From SVTX01 sp045659745 (GTDB lineage Bacteria > Bacillota > Clostridia > Oscillospirales > CAG-272), in contig JAZRCL010000071.1 of the NCBI GenBank assembly GCA_045659745.1, positions 1 to 24,088 on the forward strand: 24,088 nucleotides of DNA, given 5' to 3'. The first letter of the stretch is position 1. Each line of letters starts with the position of its first letter. Under the pieces are notes generated by a model. The model worked only from the letters and a program-made list of their open reading frames with translations, made no database searches and had not been told where the DNA came from. Shown piece after piece: positions 15,993-23,425 of the stretch. The position numbers and the translations under genes were made by a program.

Positions 15993-16046
15993 ACTTGTGA
16001 AATCACTGTCAAAGAACAGTGAAGAAATTTTGTGAGGTGAAAAATA
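15993..16046 (+). promoter_or_regulatory. rpmE leader with hairpin, possible L31 autoregulatory leader
   Basis: The predicted 54-nt leader contains the hairpin TCACTGT/ACAGTGA (16003-16009 with 16016-16022) ahead of the binding site GAGGTGA (16034-16040). L31 leaders in which the protein represses its own mRNA are known in Firmicutes. Only a general likeness can be claimed here. Confidence 0.35.
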
Positions 16047-16256
16047 ATGAAACAGAACATCCATCCTAAGTATGAAGAGTGCGTAATCAGATGCGCTTGC
16101 GGAGAAACAGTTACAACCAAGTCCACCAAGGGTAGCGAAATGAGAGTTGAAATTTGCTCCAAGTGTCACCCCTTCTTTACCGGTAAGCAGAAGTTTGTTG
16201 ATGCCGGCGGACGTGTTGACAAGTTCAAGAGAAGACTTGAAATCTCCAAGAAGTAA
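16047..16256 (+). CDS. rpmE: 50S ribosomal protein L31, zinc-binding type
   Basis: A 69-residue protein of the large ribosomal subunit. It starts MKQNIHPKY, and the pair CxC at 16 and 18 with CxxC at 37 and 40 (CSKCHPFFTGKQ) forms the zinc site of the C+ form. The C-terminal GGRVDKFKRR is also typical. The four cysteines mean it acts as a zinc store as well as a structural part in well-studied bacteria. It has its own strong promoter and its own terminator, so it is transcribed mainly as a single gene. Confidence 0.98.
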   Translation: MKQNIHPKYEECVIRCACGETVTTKSTKGSEMRVEICSKCHPFFTGKQKFVDAGGRVDKFKRRLEISKK

Positions 16257-16284
16257 TCCGATCTCGGAATTACTAGGTGCATAT

Positions 16285-16317
16285 AAAAAAGGATTGCGCG
16301 AAACGCAATCCTTTTTT
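16285..16317 (+). terminator. rho-independent terminator of rpmE
   Basis: GGATTGCG (16291-16298) pairs with CGCAATCC (16304-16311) around CGAAA, followed by six T and preceded by six A. It separates rpmE from hflX. Confidence 0.9.
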
Positions 16318-16384
16318 ACTTAAACCTTAAAAAACCTTTTAAGAAGAGTTAAATTGGGCAAAATACTAAAAAGGTGGTGAATTT

Positions 16385-17686
16385 ATGTTGAATCACGAAG
16401 AAAATATAAAGTCAAAAGCTATACTCGTTGGCATTATTACAGATAAAAACACGGCAAGCGAGGTTGAAAAGTCACTCGCGGAGCTTGAAAGACTTCTTGA
16501 CACCGCGGGCGGAGAGGTTTTCGCGTACGTGACGCAGAGCAAGTCCACGCTTGAGGCGAGAACTCTTATCGGAAGCGGCAAGGTGCAGGAGATAGCCGAG
16601 CTTTGCAAAAATAACGGCGTAAAGCTTGTAATCTTTGATGAGGAGCTTTCGCCCTCGCAGATACGAAATCTTGAAGAGGACATTGGAGACGAGGTCAGAG
16701 TTATTGACCGTTCCATGCTTATTCTTGACATATTTGCACTTCATGCGGTTAGCGGTGAGGGTAAGCTTCAGGTCGAGCTTGCACAGCTCAAATACACAGC
16801 CCCCCGACTTACGGGACAGGGAAAGGACTTGTCGCGTCTTGGCGGTGGTATAGGTACTCGAGGACCGGGTGAATCAAAGCTTGAGTCGGATCGCCGACAT
16901 ATGAAGAGAAGAATTACTGCGCTTGAACAGGAGCTTGAGGTGCTTGATAAAAACAGACGCACCATGCGTGTTTCCCGTGACAGGAGCGGCCTGCCGAAGA
17001 TTGCAATAGTCGGATATACCAACGCGGGCAAATCCACGCTGCTGAACAAGCTCACCGACGCGGGAATTCTCGCCGAGGATAAGCTTTTCGCAACTCTTGA
17101 TCCTACTACGCGTAAATTTGAGCTTCCCGGTGGCGAACAGGTACTTCTGACCGACACGGTAGGATTTATCCGCAAGCTTCCCCACCATCTCGTAAATGCT
17201 TTCAAGTCCACGCTTGACGAGGCGGTGTACTCGGATATAATAATGATACTTTGTGACGCATCCGACCCCGAATGTCTGTCCCAGCTTGAGTGCACAGAAA
17301 GCACGCTTGAGGAACTCGGCGCAGGAGGAAAGCCTACTATATACGTGTTCAACAAGTGTGACAAGGGTATTTTTGACGCGCCTTTGATGAATAGAAATTC
17401 AGACCGCAAGAACGTGGTATTTATCTCCGCGCTGACGGGTCAGGGCTGTGATGAGCTGGCAGAGATGATACAGACGGTTATTCACGAGGGCAAGACAAAG
17501 GTCACCTTCAAGATACCCAACTCCGAGCTTGGCGCGATGAATATACTTTACAAAAATGCTACTGTTGAGGATGTGGAGTATGGCGCAGACTGCGTGACAG
17601 TTATAGCGACGGTGGACGCCAAGACCCGCGGTATGCTCAAAAAGTACGATGAAAATTATCCCGCAGGTAACGAAGAAGATTATTAA
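16385..17686 (+). CDS. hflX: ribosome-associated GTPase HflX
   Basis: A 433-residue cytoplasmic GTPase that binds the large ribosomal subunit and, in studied bacteria, splits stalled ribosomes under stress. The N-terminal domain ends in the glycine-rich segment GGGIGTRGPGESKLESDRRH (about 159-178) and a coiled helix. The GTPase motifs are in order: G1 GYTNAGKST at about 209, G3 DTVGF at about 257 (followed by IRKLPHHLVNAFKSTLDE), G4 NKCD at about 323, and G5 SAL near 348. A C-terminal domain of about 60 residues completes the usual length. The ATG is behind AAGGTGGTGA. It leads a group of closely spaced + strand genes; I see no strong promoter in the 67 bases after the rpmE terminator. Confidence 0.97.
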   Translation: MLNHEENIKSKAILVGIITDKNTASEVEKSLAELERLLDTAGGEVFAYVTQSKSTLEARTLIGSGKVQEIAELCKNNGVKLVIFDEELSPSQIRNLEEDIGDEVRVIDRSMLILDIFALHAVSGEGKLQVELAQLKYTAPRLTGQGKDLSRLGGGIGTRGPGESKLESDRRHMKRRITALEQELEVLDKNRRTMRVSRDRSGLPKIAIVGYTNAGKSTLLNKLTDAGILAEDKLFATLDPTTRKFELPGGEQVLLTDTVGFIRKLPHHLVNAFKSTLDEAVYSDIIMILCDASDPECLSQLECTESTLEELGAGGKPTIYVFNKCDKGIFDAPLMNRNSDRKNVVFISALTGQGCDELAEMIQTVIHEGKTKVTFKIPNSELGAMNILYKNATVEDVEYGADCVTVIATVDAKTRGMLKKYDENYPAGNEEDY

Positions 17687-17723
17687 ATAACAGTAAGACA
17701 TTATATAAAGGAAGGAAATTCAG

Positions 17724-18362
17724 ATGGCAGAGCAATCAAAACCCGTGCTTTACACCACGCTTGAGGGCGAAGGACATGACGAATTTGAGGAGAGAAGATC
17801 TCTCTTTATCGGACACGCCAAGCACGTCACGAGCGAGGAAGAGGCTATGGAATTTGTCAAGAGTCTGAAAAAAGAATATTCCGATGCGACGCATAACGTC
17901 TGGGCTTATATACTCAAGGGTGGCATAATTGCCCGTTATTCGGACGACGGAGAGCCGCAGGGAACTGCTGGCGTGCCCACCTTGGACACAATCCGCAAGA
18001 GCGGAGTTGAGGACGCGGTGGTAGTCGTCACGCGTTATTTCGGCGGAATTCTGCTTGGCGCGGGCGGACTTGTCAGAGCGTACTCGCACGGCGCAAAAAT
18101 TGCGCTGGATGCGGCGAAGATAATTACATACGAAAAGTATTCTGTTTATTCGCTTGAATGCTCGTACTCGGACTATCAGAGATATATCGTGCTTCTGCCG
18201 CAGTTCAACGCTATTATTGATGACACGGATTTTTCGGACAAGGTAAGAATTACATTTGCGCTCAAGAGCGTGACTGTATCTCCCTTGCTTGAAAAGATCA
18301 AGGAGATGTCGGCGGGCAGAGACTGTCCCGAGCTTTTGGGAGAGAGGTTTGATTACAGATGA
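17724..18362 (+). CDS. YigZ / IMPACT family protein (UPF0029)
   Basis: A 212-residue cytoplasmic protein of the YigZ/YvyE family. The conserved core is plain at about 70-130: ARYSDDGEPQGTAGVPTLD, then VVVVTRYFGGILLGAGGLVR and AYSHGAKIAL. The N-terminal IMPACT domain is followed by a smaller ferredoxin-like domain (about 140-205). Its relatives are linked to translation control in eukaryotes, but the bacterial role is not settled. Its TGA overlaps the ATG of the next gene (ATGA), so the two are translationally coupled. The start is fixed by AAGGAAGG upstream. Confidence 0.95.
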   Translation: MAEQSKPVLYTTLEGEGHDEFEERRSLFIGHAKHVTSEEEAMEFVKSLKKEYSDATHNVWAYILKGGIIARYSDDGEPQGTAGVPTLDTIRKSGVEDAVVVVTRYFGGILLGAGGLVRAYSHGAKIALDAAKIITYEKYSVYSLECSYSDYQRYIVLLPQFNAIIDDTDFSDKVRITFALKSVTVSPLLEKIKEMSAGRDCPELLGERFDYR

Positions 18363-19177
18363 TAGATAAAACTAAGCTTTTTGATGCCCACGCTCATTAT
18401 TACAGTCGCAAATTTTGCGAGCTTGAAGGCGGCGCGGATAAGCTTTTGTCAAGTGCGGAATTTCAAAATTGTGTTGGTTGTGTAGTCAATATCGGCGCGG
18501 ACATCGAGACCTCAAAAGCCGTTGTAGCGCAAGCAAAACTTTATGATTTTATGTACGCCGCCGTGGGTATTCACCCCAGTGACGCGCAGAACGTTTGCGG
18601 CGAGGACGTGCAGGGCAATATCTCAAAAATTGAGGAAATGCTTGCCGATTCTGAGGCGCGCCGGGAAAACAAAATAGTCGCTATCGGCGAGATAGGCTTT
18701 GACTATTATTGGCAGCCTGTGAATAAGGAATTGCAGTATGAATATTTTGACGCGCAGATGAGACTTGCCGAAAAATATGACCTGCCCGTGATAATCCACG
18801 ACCGCGATGCGCACGGAGACACCTTTGATATGATTTGCCGTCATCCAAACGTGCGCGGCGTGCTTCACTCCTGCTCTATGAGTGATGAGATGGTGCGTCA
18901 GCTTTGTGAGCGCGGCTGGTATATCTCCTTTTCGGGAACGGTGACGTTCAAAAACGCAAATAAAGTCAAGGCGGCTTGCGCAGCAACACCTCTTGACAGA
19001 CTTCTCTCGGAGACGGACGCGCCCTATCTTGCGCCCCACCCATATCGCGGACAGATGAACAATTCAATTCTGATGTCCAATACGGTCAGGGAAATGGCAG
19101 GGATACACGGCGTAAGTTATGAGGAAATGGTAAAGATTACAAACGAGAACGCGAGAAGATTTTTTAGAATAGATTAA
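18359..19177 (+). CDS. TatD family metal-dependent hydrolase
   Basis: A 272-residue TIM-barrel hydrolase of the TatD family, which cuts DNA or RNA ends using two metal ions in the members studied. Metal ligands are visible in order: HAH in DAHAHY at 9-14, the glutamate of GEIGFDYYW at about 110-118, the histidine in VIIHDRDAHGD at about 145, the histidine in HSCSM at about 170, and the aspartate of SETDAPYLAP at about 218. The end TNENARRFF is typical. It overlaps the YigZ-family gene by four bases and is followed three bases later by the MATE gene, so the three form an operon. Confidence 0.95.
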   Translation: MIDKTKLFDAHAHYYSRKFCELEGGADKLLSSAEFQNCVGCVVNIGADIETSKAVVAQAKLYDFMYAAVGIHPSDAQNVCGEDVQGNISKIEEMLADSEARRENKIVAIGEIGFDYYWQPVNKELQYEYFDAQMRLAEKYDLPVIIHDRDAHGDTFDMICRHPNVRGVLHSCSMSDEMVRQLCERGWYISFSGTVTFKNANKVKAACAATPLDRLLSETDAPYLAPHPYRGQMNNSILMSNTVREMAGIHGVSYEEMVKITNENARRFFRID

Positions 19178-19180
19178 AGT

Positions 19181-20512
19181 ATGAAAATTCAGTTATCCGA
19201 TCATTTCAGTTACAGAAAGCTTTTAAGATTTACCTTGCCGAGTATAGTGATGATGGTGTTTTCGTCTATATACGGCGTGGTTGACGGATTTTTCGTCTCA
19301 AACTTTGCAGGCGAGACGGAATTTGCCGCGCTTAATTTCATATATCCGTTTATTATGATGCTCAGCGCGTTCGGCTTTATGTTCGGCACGGGCGGCTCGG
19401 CGCTCATATCCAAAACCATGGGTGAGGGGGATATGAAAAGGGCAAAAAGTCTTTTCTCACTTGTGGTTTACGTATCTATTGCGCTTGGCGTGGTCTTATC
19501 GGTGCTTGGAATAATATTTGTTCGCCCTGTGGCAATGCTTATGGGCGCGGAAGGGAAGATGCTTGAGGACTGCGTCATTTACGGGCGCATAATACTTCTC
19601 GCACTCCCCGCGTTTATGCTTCAGATGGAATTCCAGACGTTTTTCGTAATGGCAGAAAAGCCAAAGCTTGGACTTTACGCCACGCTCGCGTCTGGCATTA
19701 CGAATATGGTGCTTGACGCGTTGCTCGTCGGGCTGCTCCCTTGGGGACTTGTCGGCGCGGCGGCAGCGACGGCGATAAGTCAGCTTGTCGGCGGTATAAT
19801 TCCGCTTGTCTACTTTTTCAGACCAAATACAAGCCTTTTGCGACTTGGCAAGGCGAAATTTGACGGCAAAGCGCTGCTCAAGACCTGCACGAACGGCTCG
19901 TCCGAGCTTATGAGCAATATCTCAATGTCGCTCGTTGGAATGCTTTATAACGTTCAGCTTATGAGCTACGCGGGACAGGATGGAGTTGCGGCGTATGGCG
20001 TTTTGATGTACGTCAATTTTGCCTTTATTGCTATATTTATCGGCTACGTCGTGGGTGTCGCGCCCGTTATAAGCTATCATTACGGAGCGGGGAACACAGA
20101 CGAGCTCAAAAGCCTTTTGAAGAAAAGTATTTTGCTTTTGTCGATAAGCTCGGTTGCGATGCTCTTGGCAGGAGAGCTGTTGGCTCTGCCGCTGTCAAAG
20201 CTGTTCGTTGCAGACAACCCGTATCTGCTCCAAATGACGCTCCGAGGCTTCCGTATATTCTCGTTTTCTTTCTTGTTTGCGGGCTTTGCGATATTCGGCT
20301 CGTCATTCTTTACCGCACTCAACGACGGTCTTACGTCCGCGATAATATCCTTTTTGAGAACGCTCATTTTCCAGACCGCCGCGGTAATAATTCTGCCGCT
20401 GATATGGGAGTTGGACGGCATCTGGGCGTCTATTATTATCGCAGAACTCATGGCGGTTATAGTGACGGCGATTTTCCTTATGGTGAAAAGGAAAAAATAC
20501 AGATATTTATAA
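19181..20512 (+). CDS. MATE family efflux transporter
   Basis: A 443-residue membrane protein with about twelve spans in two similar halves, matching the MATE family of sodium- or proton-driven exporters of drugs and small cations. Supporting segments are LRFTLPSIVMMVFSSIYGVV with DGFFVSNFAGE near the N-terminus, GTGGSALISKTMGEGD, and in the second half VGVAPVISYHYGAGNTDELK. It starts three bases after the TatD-family stop. The ribosome binding site is weak (only TTAAAG), so translation may depend on coupling. A terminator follows at once. The substrate is unknown. Confidence 0.95.
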   Translation: MKIQLSDHFSYRKLLRFTLPSIVMMVFSSIYGVVDGFFVSNFAGETEFAALNFIYPFIMMLSAFGFMFGTGGSALISKTMGEGDMKRAKSLFSLVVYVSIALGVVLSVLGIIFVRPVAMLMGAEGKMLEDCVIYGRIILLALPAFMLQMEFQTFFVMAEKPKLGLYATLASGITNMVLDALLVGLLPWGLVGAAAATAISQLVGGIIPLVYFFRPNTSLLRLGKAKFDGKALLKTCTNGSSELMSNISMSLVGMLYNVQLMSYAGQDGVAAYGVLMYVNFAFIAIFIGYVVGVAPVISYHYGAGNTDELKSLLKKSILLLSISSVAMLLAGELLALPLSKLFVADNPYLLQMTLRGFRIFSFSFLFAGFAIFGSSFFTALNDGLTSAIISFLRTLIFQTAAVIILPLIWELDGIWASIIIAELMAVIVTAIFLMVKRKKYRYL

Positions 20513-20542
20513 AAAAGTGTACGCTTGCGCGTACACTTTTTT
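20511..20542. terminator. bidirectional terminator between MATE gene and small - strand gene
   Basis: GTGTACGC (20517-20524) pairs with GCGTACAC (20529-20536) around TTGC, with six A before and seven T after. It sits between two converging genes and can stop both; the - strand gene ends at 20542. Confidence 0.9.
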
Positions 20543-20790
20543 TATTCTTTTTCAAAGCGACGATTGGAGTCGTTCATGCGATTTTTATATCTTTCTGCGT
20601 ATTCGTGAAGCGCATTTTCGTCAATGTTCAGAGCGCGCGATTCTGCGATAGGATAGTCTTTTGCTGACAACTCAGTGTGCGCTCGGTTGGGCACGGGAGG
20701 GTCCGGAACTCCAAGCTCTCTTTCTATATCAATTCTTCGTCTGCGTTGCGTCTCGGTCATCTTTTCTTTTTCGGTTTTCTTCGGGTCCAT
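20542..20790 (-). CDS. small hydrophilic protein of unknown function
   Basis: An 82-residue protein I do not recognise. It is highly charged: a basic N-terminal third (DPKKTEKEKMTETQRRRRID), a proline-rich middle (GVPDPPVPN), and a helical C-terminal half (ALHEYAERYKNRMNDSNRRF). There is no membrane span, signal peptide or cysteine. It is probably real because the ATG has GGAGA at a good distance, it is followed by a clear shared terminator, and a candidate promoter and long leader lie upstream. The composition could suit nucleic-acid or protein binding, but no role can be given. Confidence 0.65.
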   Translation of the reverse strand: MDPKKTEKEKMTETQRRRRIDIERELGVPDPPVPNRAHTELSAKDYPIAESRALNIDENALHEYAERYKNRMNDSNRRFEKE

Positions 20791-20927
20791 TTTTTATTCT
20801 CCATTCCGCCGCCGATGGCGGCATAAATAAATTTTGATGAATTTTGCCGCTCGGGCAAAATTCGCGCGTGAAACAATTTAATTGTTGGAATTAAAAGAAG
20901 TTAATCTTCACGCATCACTCCTTTACT
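20791..20927 (-). promoter_or_regulatory. hairpin-rich leader upstream of the small - strand gene
   Basis: Three inverted repeats lie here: GCCGCC/GGCGGC (20808-20822), GAATTTTGCC/GGCAAAATTC (20839-20863, ten perfect pairs), and GCGTGAA/TTCACGC (20866-20872 with 20907-20913) enclosing a small palindrome ACAATTTAATTGT (20873-20885). They would fold in the 5' leader of the small gene if it is transcribed from 20961. A dispersed repeat is the main alternative. Confidence 0.45.
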
Positions 20928-20960
20928 TTATTTGTTTTTAGTATGCGCAATCCGGAAAAA

Positions 20961-20991
20961 ATTATACAAATAAAGGGTTTTTGCGTGTTAA
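20961..20991 (-). promoter_or_regulatory. candidate promoter of the small - strand gene
   Basis: On the - strand TATAAT (20966-20961) lies 19 bp from TTAACA (20991-20986). The -10 is perfect and the -35 close, but the spacer is long. It would give a leader of about 160 nt. Confidence 0.35.
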
Positions 20992-21061
20992 ATTGTTAGA
21001 AATATACAAAATTAAGAGGACAAGTTCTACATATCCAATCAAAAAAAGTCCACAAAAAATG

Positions 21062-21090
21062 TTGATTTTTTACATGAAATACTGTATAAT
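21062..21090 (+). promoter_or_regulatory. sigma-A promoter of the EF-G-like gene
   Basis: TTGATT (21062-21067) is followed after 17 bp by a perfect TATAAT (21085-21090). The leader of about 80 nt carries a small hairpin ATCACG/CGTGAT (21145-21162) directly before the ribosome binding site AAAGGA (21163-21168). Confidence 0.65.
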
Positions 21091-21176
21091 TTATATATAC
21101 CGTTTGTATTTTAGGTATTCAAATTTATTTATTATAGAAAGGTAATCACGGCTTTGCGTGATAAAGGAAAACTCCT

Positions 21177-23216
21177 ATGGCAACCTACAACACAAAACAG
21201 ATCAGAAATATCGCTCTGGCAGGTCACGGCGACTCTGGTAAGACATCTCTTGCCGAGGCTATGCTTTTCGTTTCCGGCGGTACTGACAGACTTGGAAGCG
21301 TTCCGAACGGTAATACCGTATGCGACTACGACTCTGAGGAGCAGACAAGAAAGTTCTCGCTTTCCGCATCTCTTGCGCATGCTTTTTGGAAGGACGTTAA
21401 GATAAATGTTATAGATACTCCCGGTTATCTCGACTTTGAGGGCGAGGTTAAGCAGGGCGTTCGCGTTGCGGACAGCGTAGTTATCTGCGTTGACGGTAAG
21501 GCGGGTATGGAAGTAGGTACGGAGCTTGCATGGGATAAGGCTACCGAGGCAGGAGTTCCCAAGGCGTTCTTTATCAACAAGTGTGACCTTCTCGATGCTC
21601 ACTTTAACGCAACCTTCGATCAGCTTCGCGAAAAATTTGGTAAATCCCTCTGCCCCGTATTTATCCCCGTAGGTAAGAACGGTAAGGATATTACAATGAT
21701 AGACCTGCTTGACATGCAGTCTTACATATACGATGACTCCGGAAAGAGAATTCCCACAGACACTACTCCCGAGCTTGAGGCGGCAGCTGAGAGATATAAG
21801 GACGTTCTTTGGGAGGCAGTTGCAGGTACCAGCGAGGAGCTTATGATGAAGTTCTTTGATGGCGAGCCCTTCACAAAGGAGGAGTGCGTTGACGGTCTTC
21901 ACCAGGGTATTATTGACGGCTCTATCACTCCCGTTTACTGTGGCTCGGCTACAAGGCTTTGGGGCGTTATCGCGATGATGGATTCTATCGCTGCTTCCTT
22001 CCCCAGACACACCGCAAAGAAGGTTGAAAAGACAGTTGACGGTGACGTTGACATCAATGTTGACGGCGAGCCCTCACTCTTCGTGTTCAAGACTGTTGCT
22101 GACCCGTTCGTAGGAAAGATGTCTTTCTTCAAGGTAATGAGTGGAGCGGTAAAGAAGGATGCAGTTCTCAAGAACTCCAGAAGCGGCTCCGAGGAAAGAC
22201 TGGCTCACATCTACATAATGAAGGGTAATAAGCAGGTTGAGGTTGACGAGCTTGCGTGCGGTGATATCGGTATGATATCCAAGCTCTCCGACACCAACAC
22301 AAACGATACTCTTTCTGCATCCGGAAGCATTTCCTATACCGCAGTTAAGTATTCGACTCCTTACTATTGCAGAGCTATGTATCCTCTCACAGCCAAGGAC
22401 GAGAGCAAGATCTCCCAGGCTATCGCTCGTATGACCGAGGAGGATATGACCCTCAAGTATGAAAATAACCCCGAAACAAAGCAGCAGCTCATCTATGCTA
22501 TGGGCGATATGCACCTGACTATTCTTGCGGCTAACCTCAAGAACCGTTTCGGTGTTAATATCAGATATGATATTCCCGCAATTCCTTATAGAGAAAAGAT
22601 CACAAAGACTGTTGACGTTGAAGGTAAGCATAAGAAGCAGAACGGTGGTTCCGGTCAGTACGGTCACGTTTGGATTAAGTTCTCTCCCTCCGAGGAAGAA
22701 GGACTCACCTTTACAGTATCCGTTGTCGGCGGCGCAGTTCCCAAGAACTTTAACCCCGCAGTTGAAAAGGGACTTCAGGACGCAATGCTCAAGGGTGCTT
22801 ACGGCTATCCTATGACCAGACTTGCAGCTGACCTCCACGACGGTTCTTACCACGACGTTGACTCCGACGAGCTTTCGTTTAAGACCGCGGCTTCTCTTGC
22901 ATACAAGAAGTGTCTTGAGCAGGCAGGCCCCGTGCTTCTTGAGCCTGTTGGAAATCTTGACGTCACAGTTCCCGAGTCTCTCGTTGGTGACGTAATGGGT
23001 GACCTTAACAAGCGCCGTGGCGCAGTTATGGGTATGGATGCGGTTGAGGATAGAATGGGTTATACTGTAGTTCACGCTATGGTTCCCAAGGCAGAGATTG
23101 CAGACTATCCCACAGTTCTCCGCGCTATGACTCAGGGTAGAGGCTACTTTGACTACGAGGTGACAGGATACGAGACCGTTCCTATGAACGTAGCACAGAA
23201 GATTGTAGCAAAATAA
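21177..23216 (+). CDS. EF-G-like translation GTPase (divergent paralogue)
   Basis: A 679-residue protein with the full elongation factor G domain order. G1 is GHGDSGKTS (16-24), G3 is DTPGYLDF (80-87), and G4 is NKCD (about 134). Domain II runs from about 300 (FVFKTVADPFVGKMSFFKV), followed by domain III (MGDMHLTILAANL), IV (SGQYGHVWIKF) and V (EPVGNLDVTVPESLVGDVMG). True EF-G has DTPGHVDF, whose histidine helps GTP cleavage; here it is Tyr84. The switch I RGITI motif is replaced by RKFSLSAS. This matches the EF-G2/FusA2-like paralogues, which are not the main translocase. The main fusA should lie elsewhere. It has its own promoter and tandem terminators. The precise role is unknown; a stress or specialised translation function is inference. 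Confidence 0.9.
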   Translation: MATYNTKQIRNIALAGHGDSGKTSLAEAMLFVSGGTDRLGSVPNGNTVCDYDSEEQTRKFSLSASLAHAFWKDVKINVIDTPGYLDFEGEVKQGVRVADSVVICVDGKAGMEVGTELAWDKATEAGVPKAFFINKCDLLDAHFNATFDQLREKFGKSLCPVFIPVGKNGKDITMIDLLDMQSYIYDDSGKRIPTDTTPELEAAAERYKDVLWEAVAGTSEELMMKFFDGEPFTKEECVDGLHQGIIDGSITPVYCGSATRLWGVIAMMDSIAASFPRHTAKKVEKTVDGDVDINVDGEPSLFVFKTVADPFVGKMSFFKVMSGAVKKDAVLKNSRSGSEERLAHIYIMKGNKQVEVDELACGDIGMISKLSDTNTNDTLSASGSISYTAVKYSTPYYCRAMYPLTAKDESKISQAIARMTEEDMTLKYENNPETKQQLIYAMGDMHLTILAANLKNRFGVNIRYDIPAIPYREKITKTVDVEGKHKKQNGGSGQYGHVWIKFSPSEEEGLTFTVSVVGGAVPKNFNPAVEKGLQDAMLKGAYGYPMTRLAADLHDGSYHDVDSDELSFKTAASLAYKKCLEQAGPVLLEPVGNLDVTVPESLVGDVMGDLNKRRGAVMGMDAVEDRMGYTVVHAMVPKAEIADYPTVLRAMTQGRGYFDYEVTGYETVPMNVAQKIVAK

Positions 23217-23231
23217 TTTTCACTAATACAT

Positions 23232-23265
23232 AAGGGGAGACTTTTGTCTCCCCTTGCTTTTTTTA
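23232..23265 (+). terminator. rho-independent terminator of the EF-G-like gene (first)
   Basis: AAGGGGAGAC (23232-23241) pairs perfectly with GTCTCCCCTT (23246-23255) around TTTT, and a T-run follows at 23258-23265. Confidence 0.93.
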
Positions 23266-23270
23266 TTATA

Positions 23271-23302
23271 AAAACACCTGCCACAGCGGCAGGTGTTTTT
23301 TT
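23271..23302. terminator. second terminator, possibly bidirectional
   Basis: AAAACACCTGCC (23271-23282) pairs with GGCAGGTGTTTT (23288-23299) around ACAGC, continuing into seven T. The A-rich left flank could serve the opposite strand. Tandem with the first, it insulates the spoIIA promoter from read-through. Confidence 0.9.
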
Positions 23303-23329
23303 GCTTGAATGTCGCGCGTAAAAATTTTA

Positions 23330-23376
23330 TTCGACAACGCATAGTGACAAATTTCTCAAATTTCGTATGGTAGAAT
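23330..23376 (+). promoter_or_regulatory. candidate Spo0A-controlled promoter of the spoIIA operon
   Basis: TTCGACAA (23330-23337) is the exact reverse complement of the Spo0A box TTGTCGAA. Thirteen bases on is a weaker copy, AGTGACAA (23343-23350), which contains a -35-like GTGACA (23344-23349). A -10-like TAGAAT (23371-23376) follows after 21 bp. In Bacillus subtilis spoIIA uses sigma-H with Spo0A; AGAAT also fits a sigma-H -10, but no good sigma-H -35 is visible. Confidence 0.6.
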
Positions 23377-23425
23377 GGTATAAAAGCAAAAAATATCTCA
23401 TATCAAGAGAGGAGAGCATAGAAAA

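Noticed and set aside
15851..16169. A 105-codon - strand frame across rpmE
   Set aside because: It is antisense to rpmE and its promoter; both are near consensus.
20901..20922. Tiny leader peptide (MRED, stop) on the - strand behind AGGAG
   Set aside because: The binding site is only two bases from the ATG, too close for normal initiation, and the open frame has four codons.
21132..22010. A 292-codon open frame on the - strand
   Set aside because: It is antisense to the EF-G-like gene and its promoter-side leader; the same reasoning applies.
22074..23075. A 333-codon open frame on the - strand
   Set aside because: It is antisense to the EF-G-like gene, whose motifs are unmistakable, and its translation has no recognisable fold.
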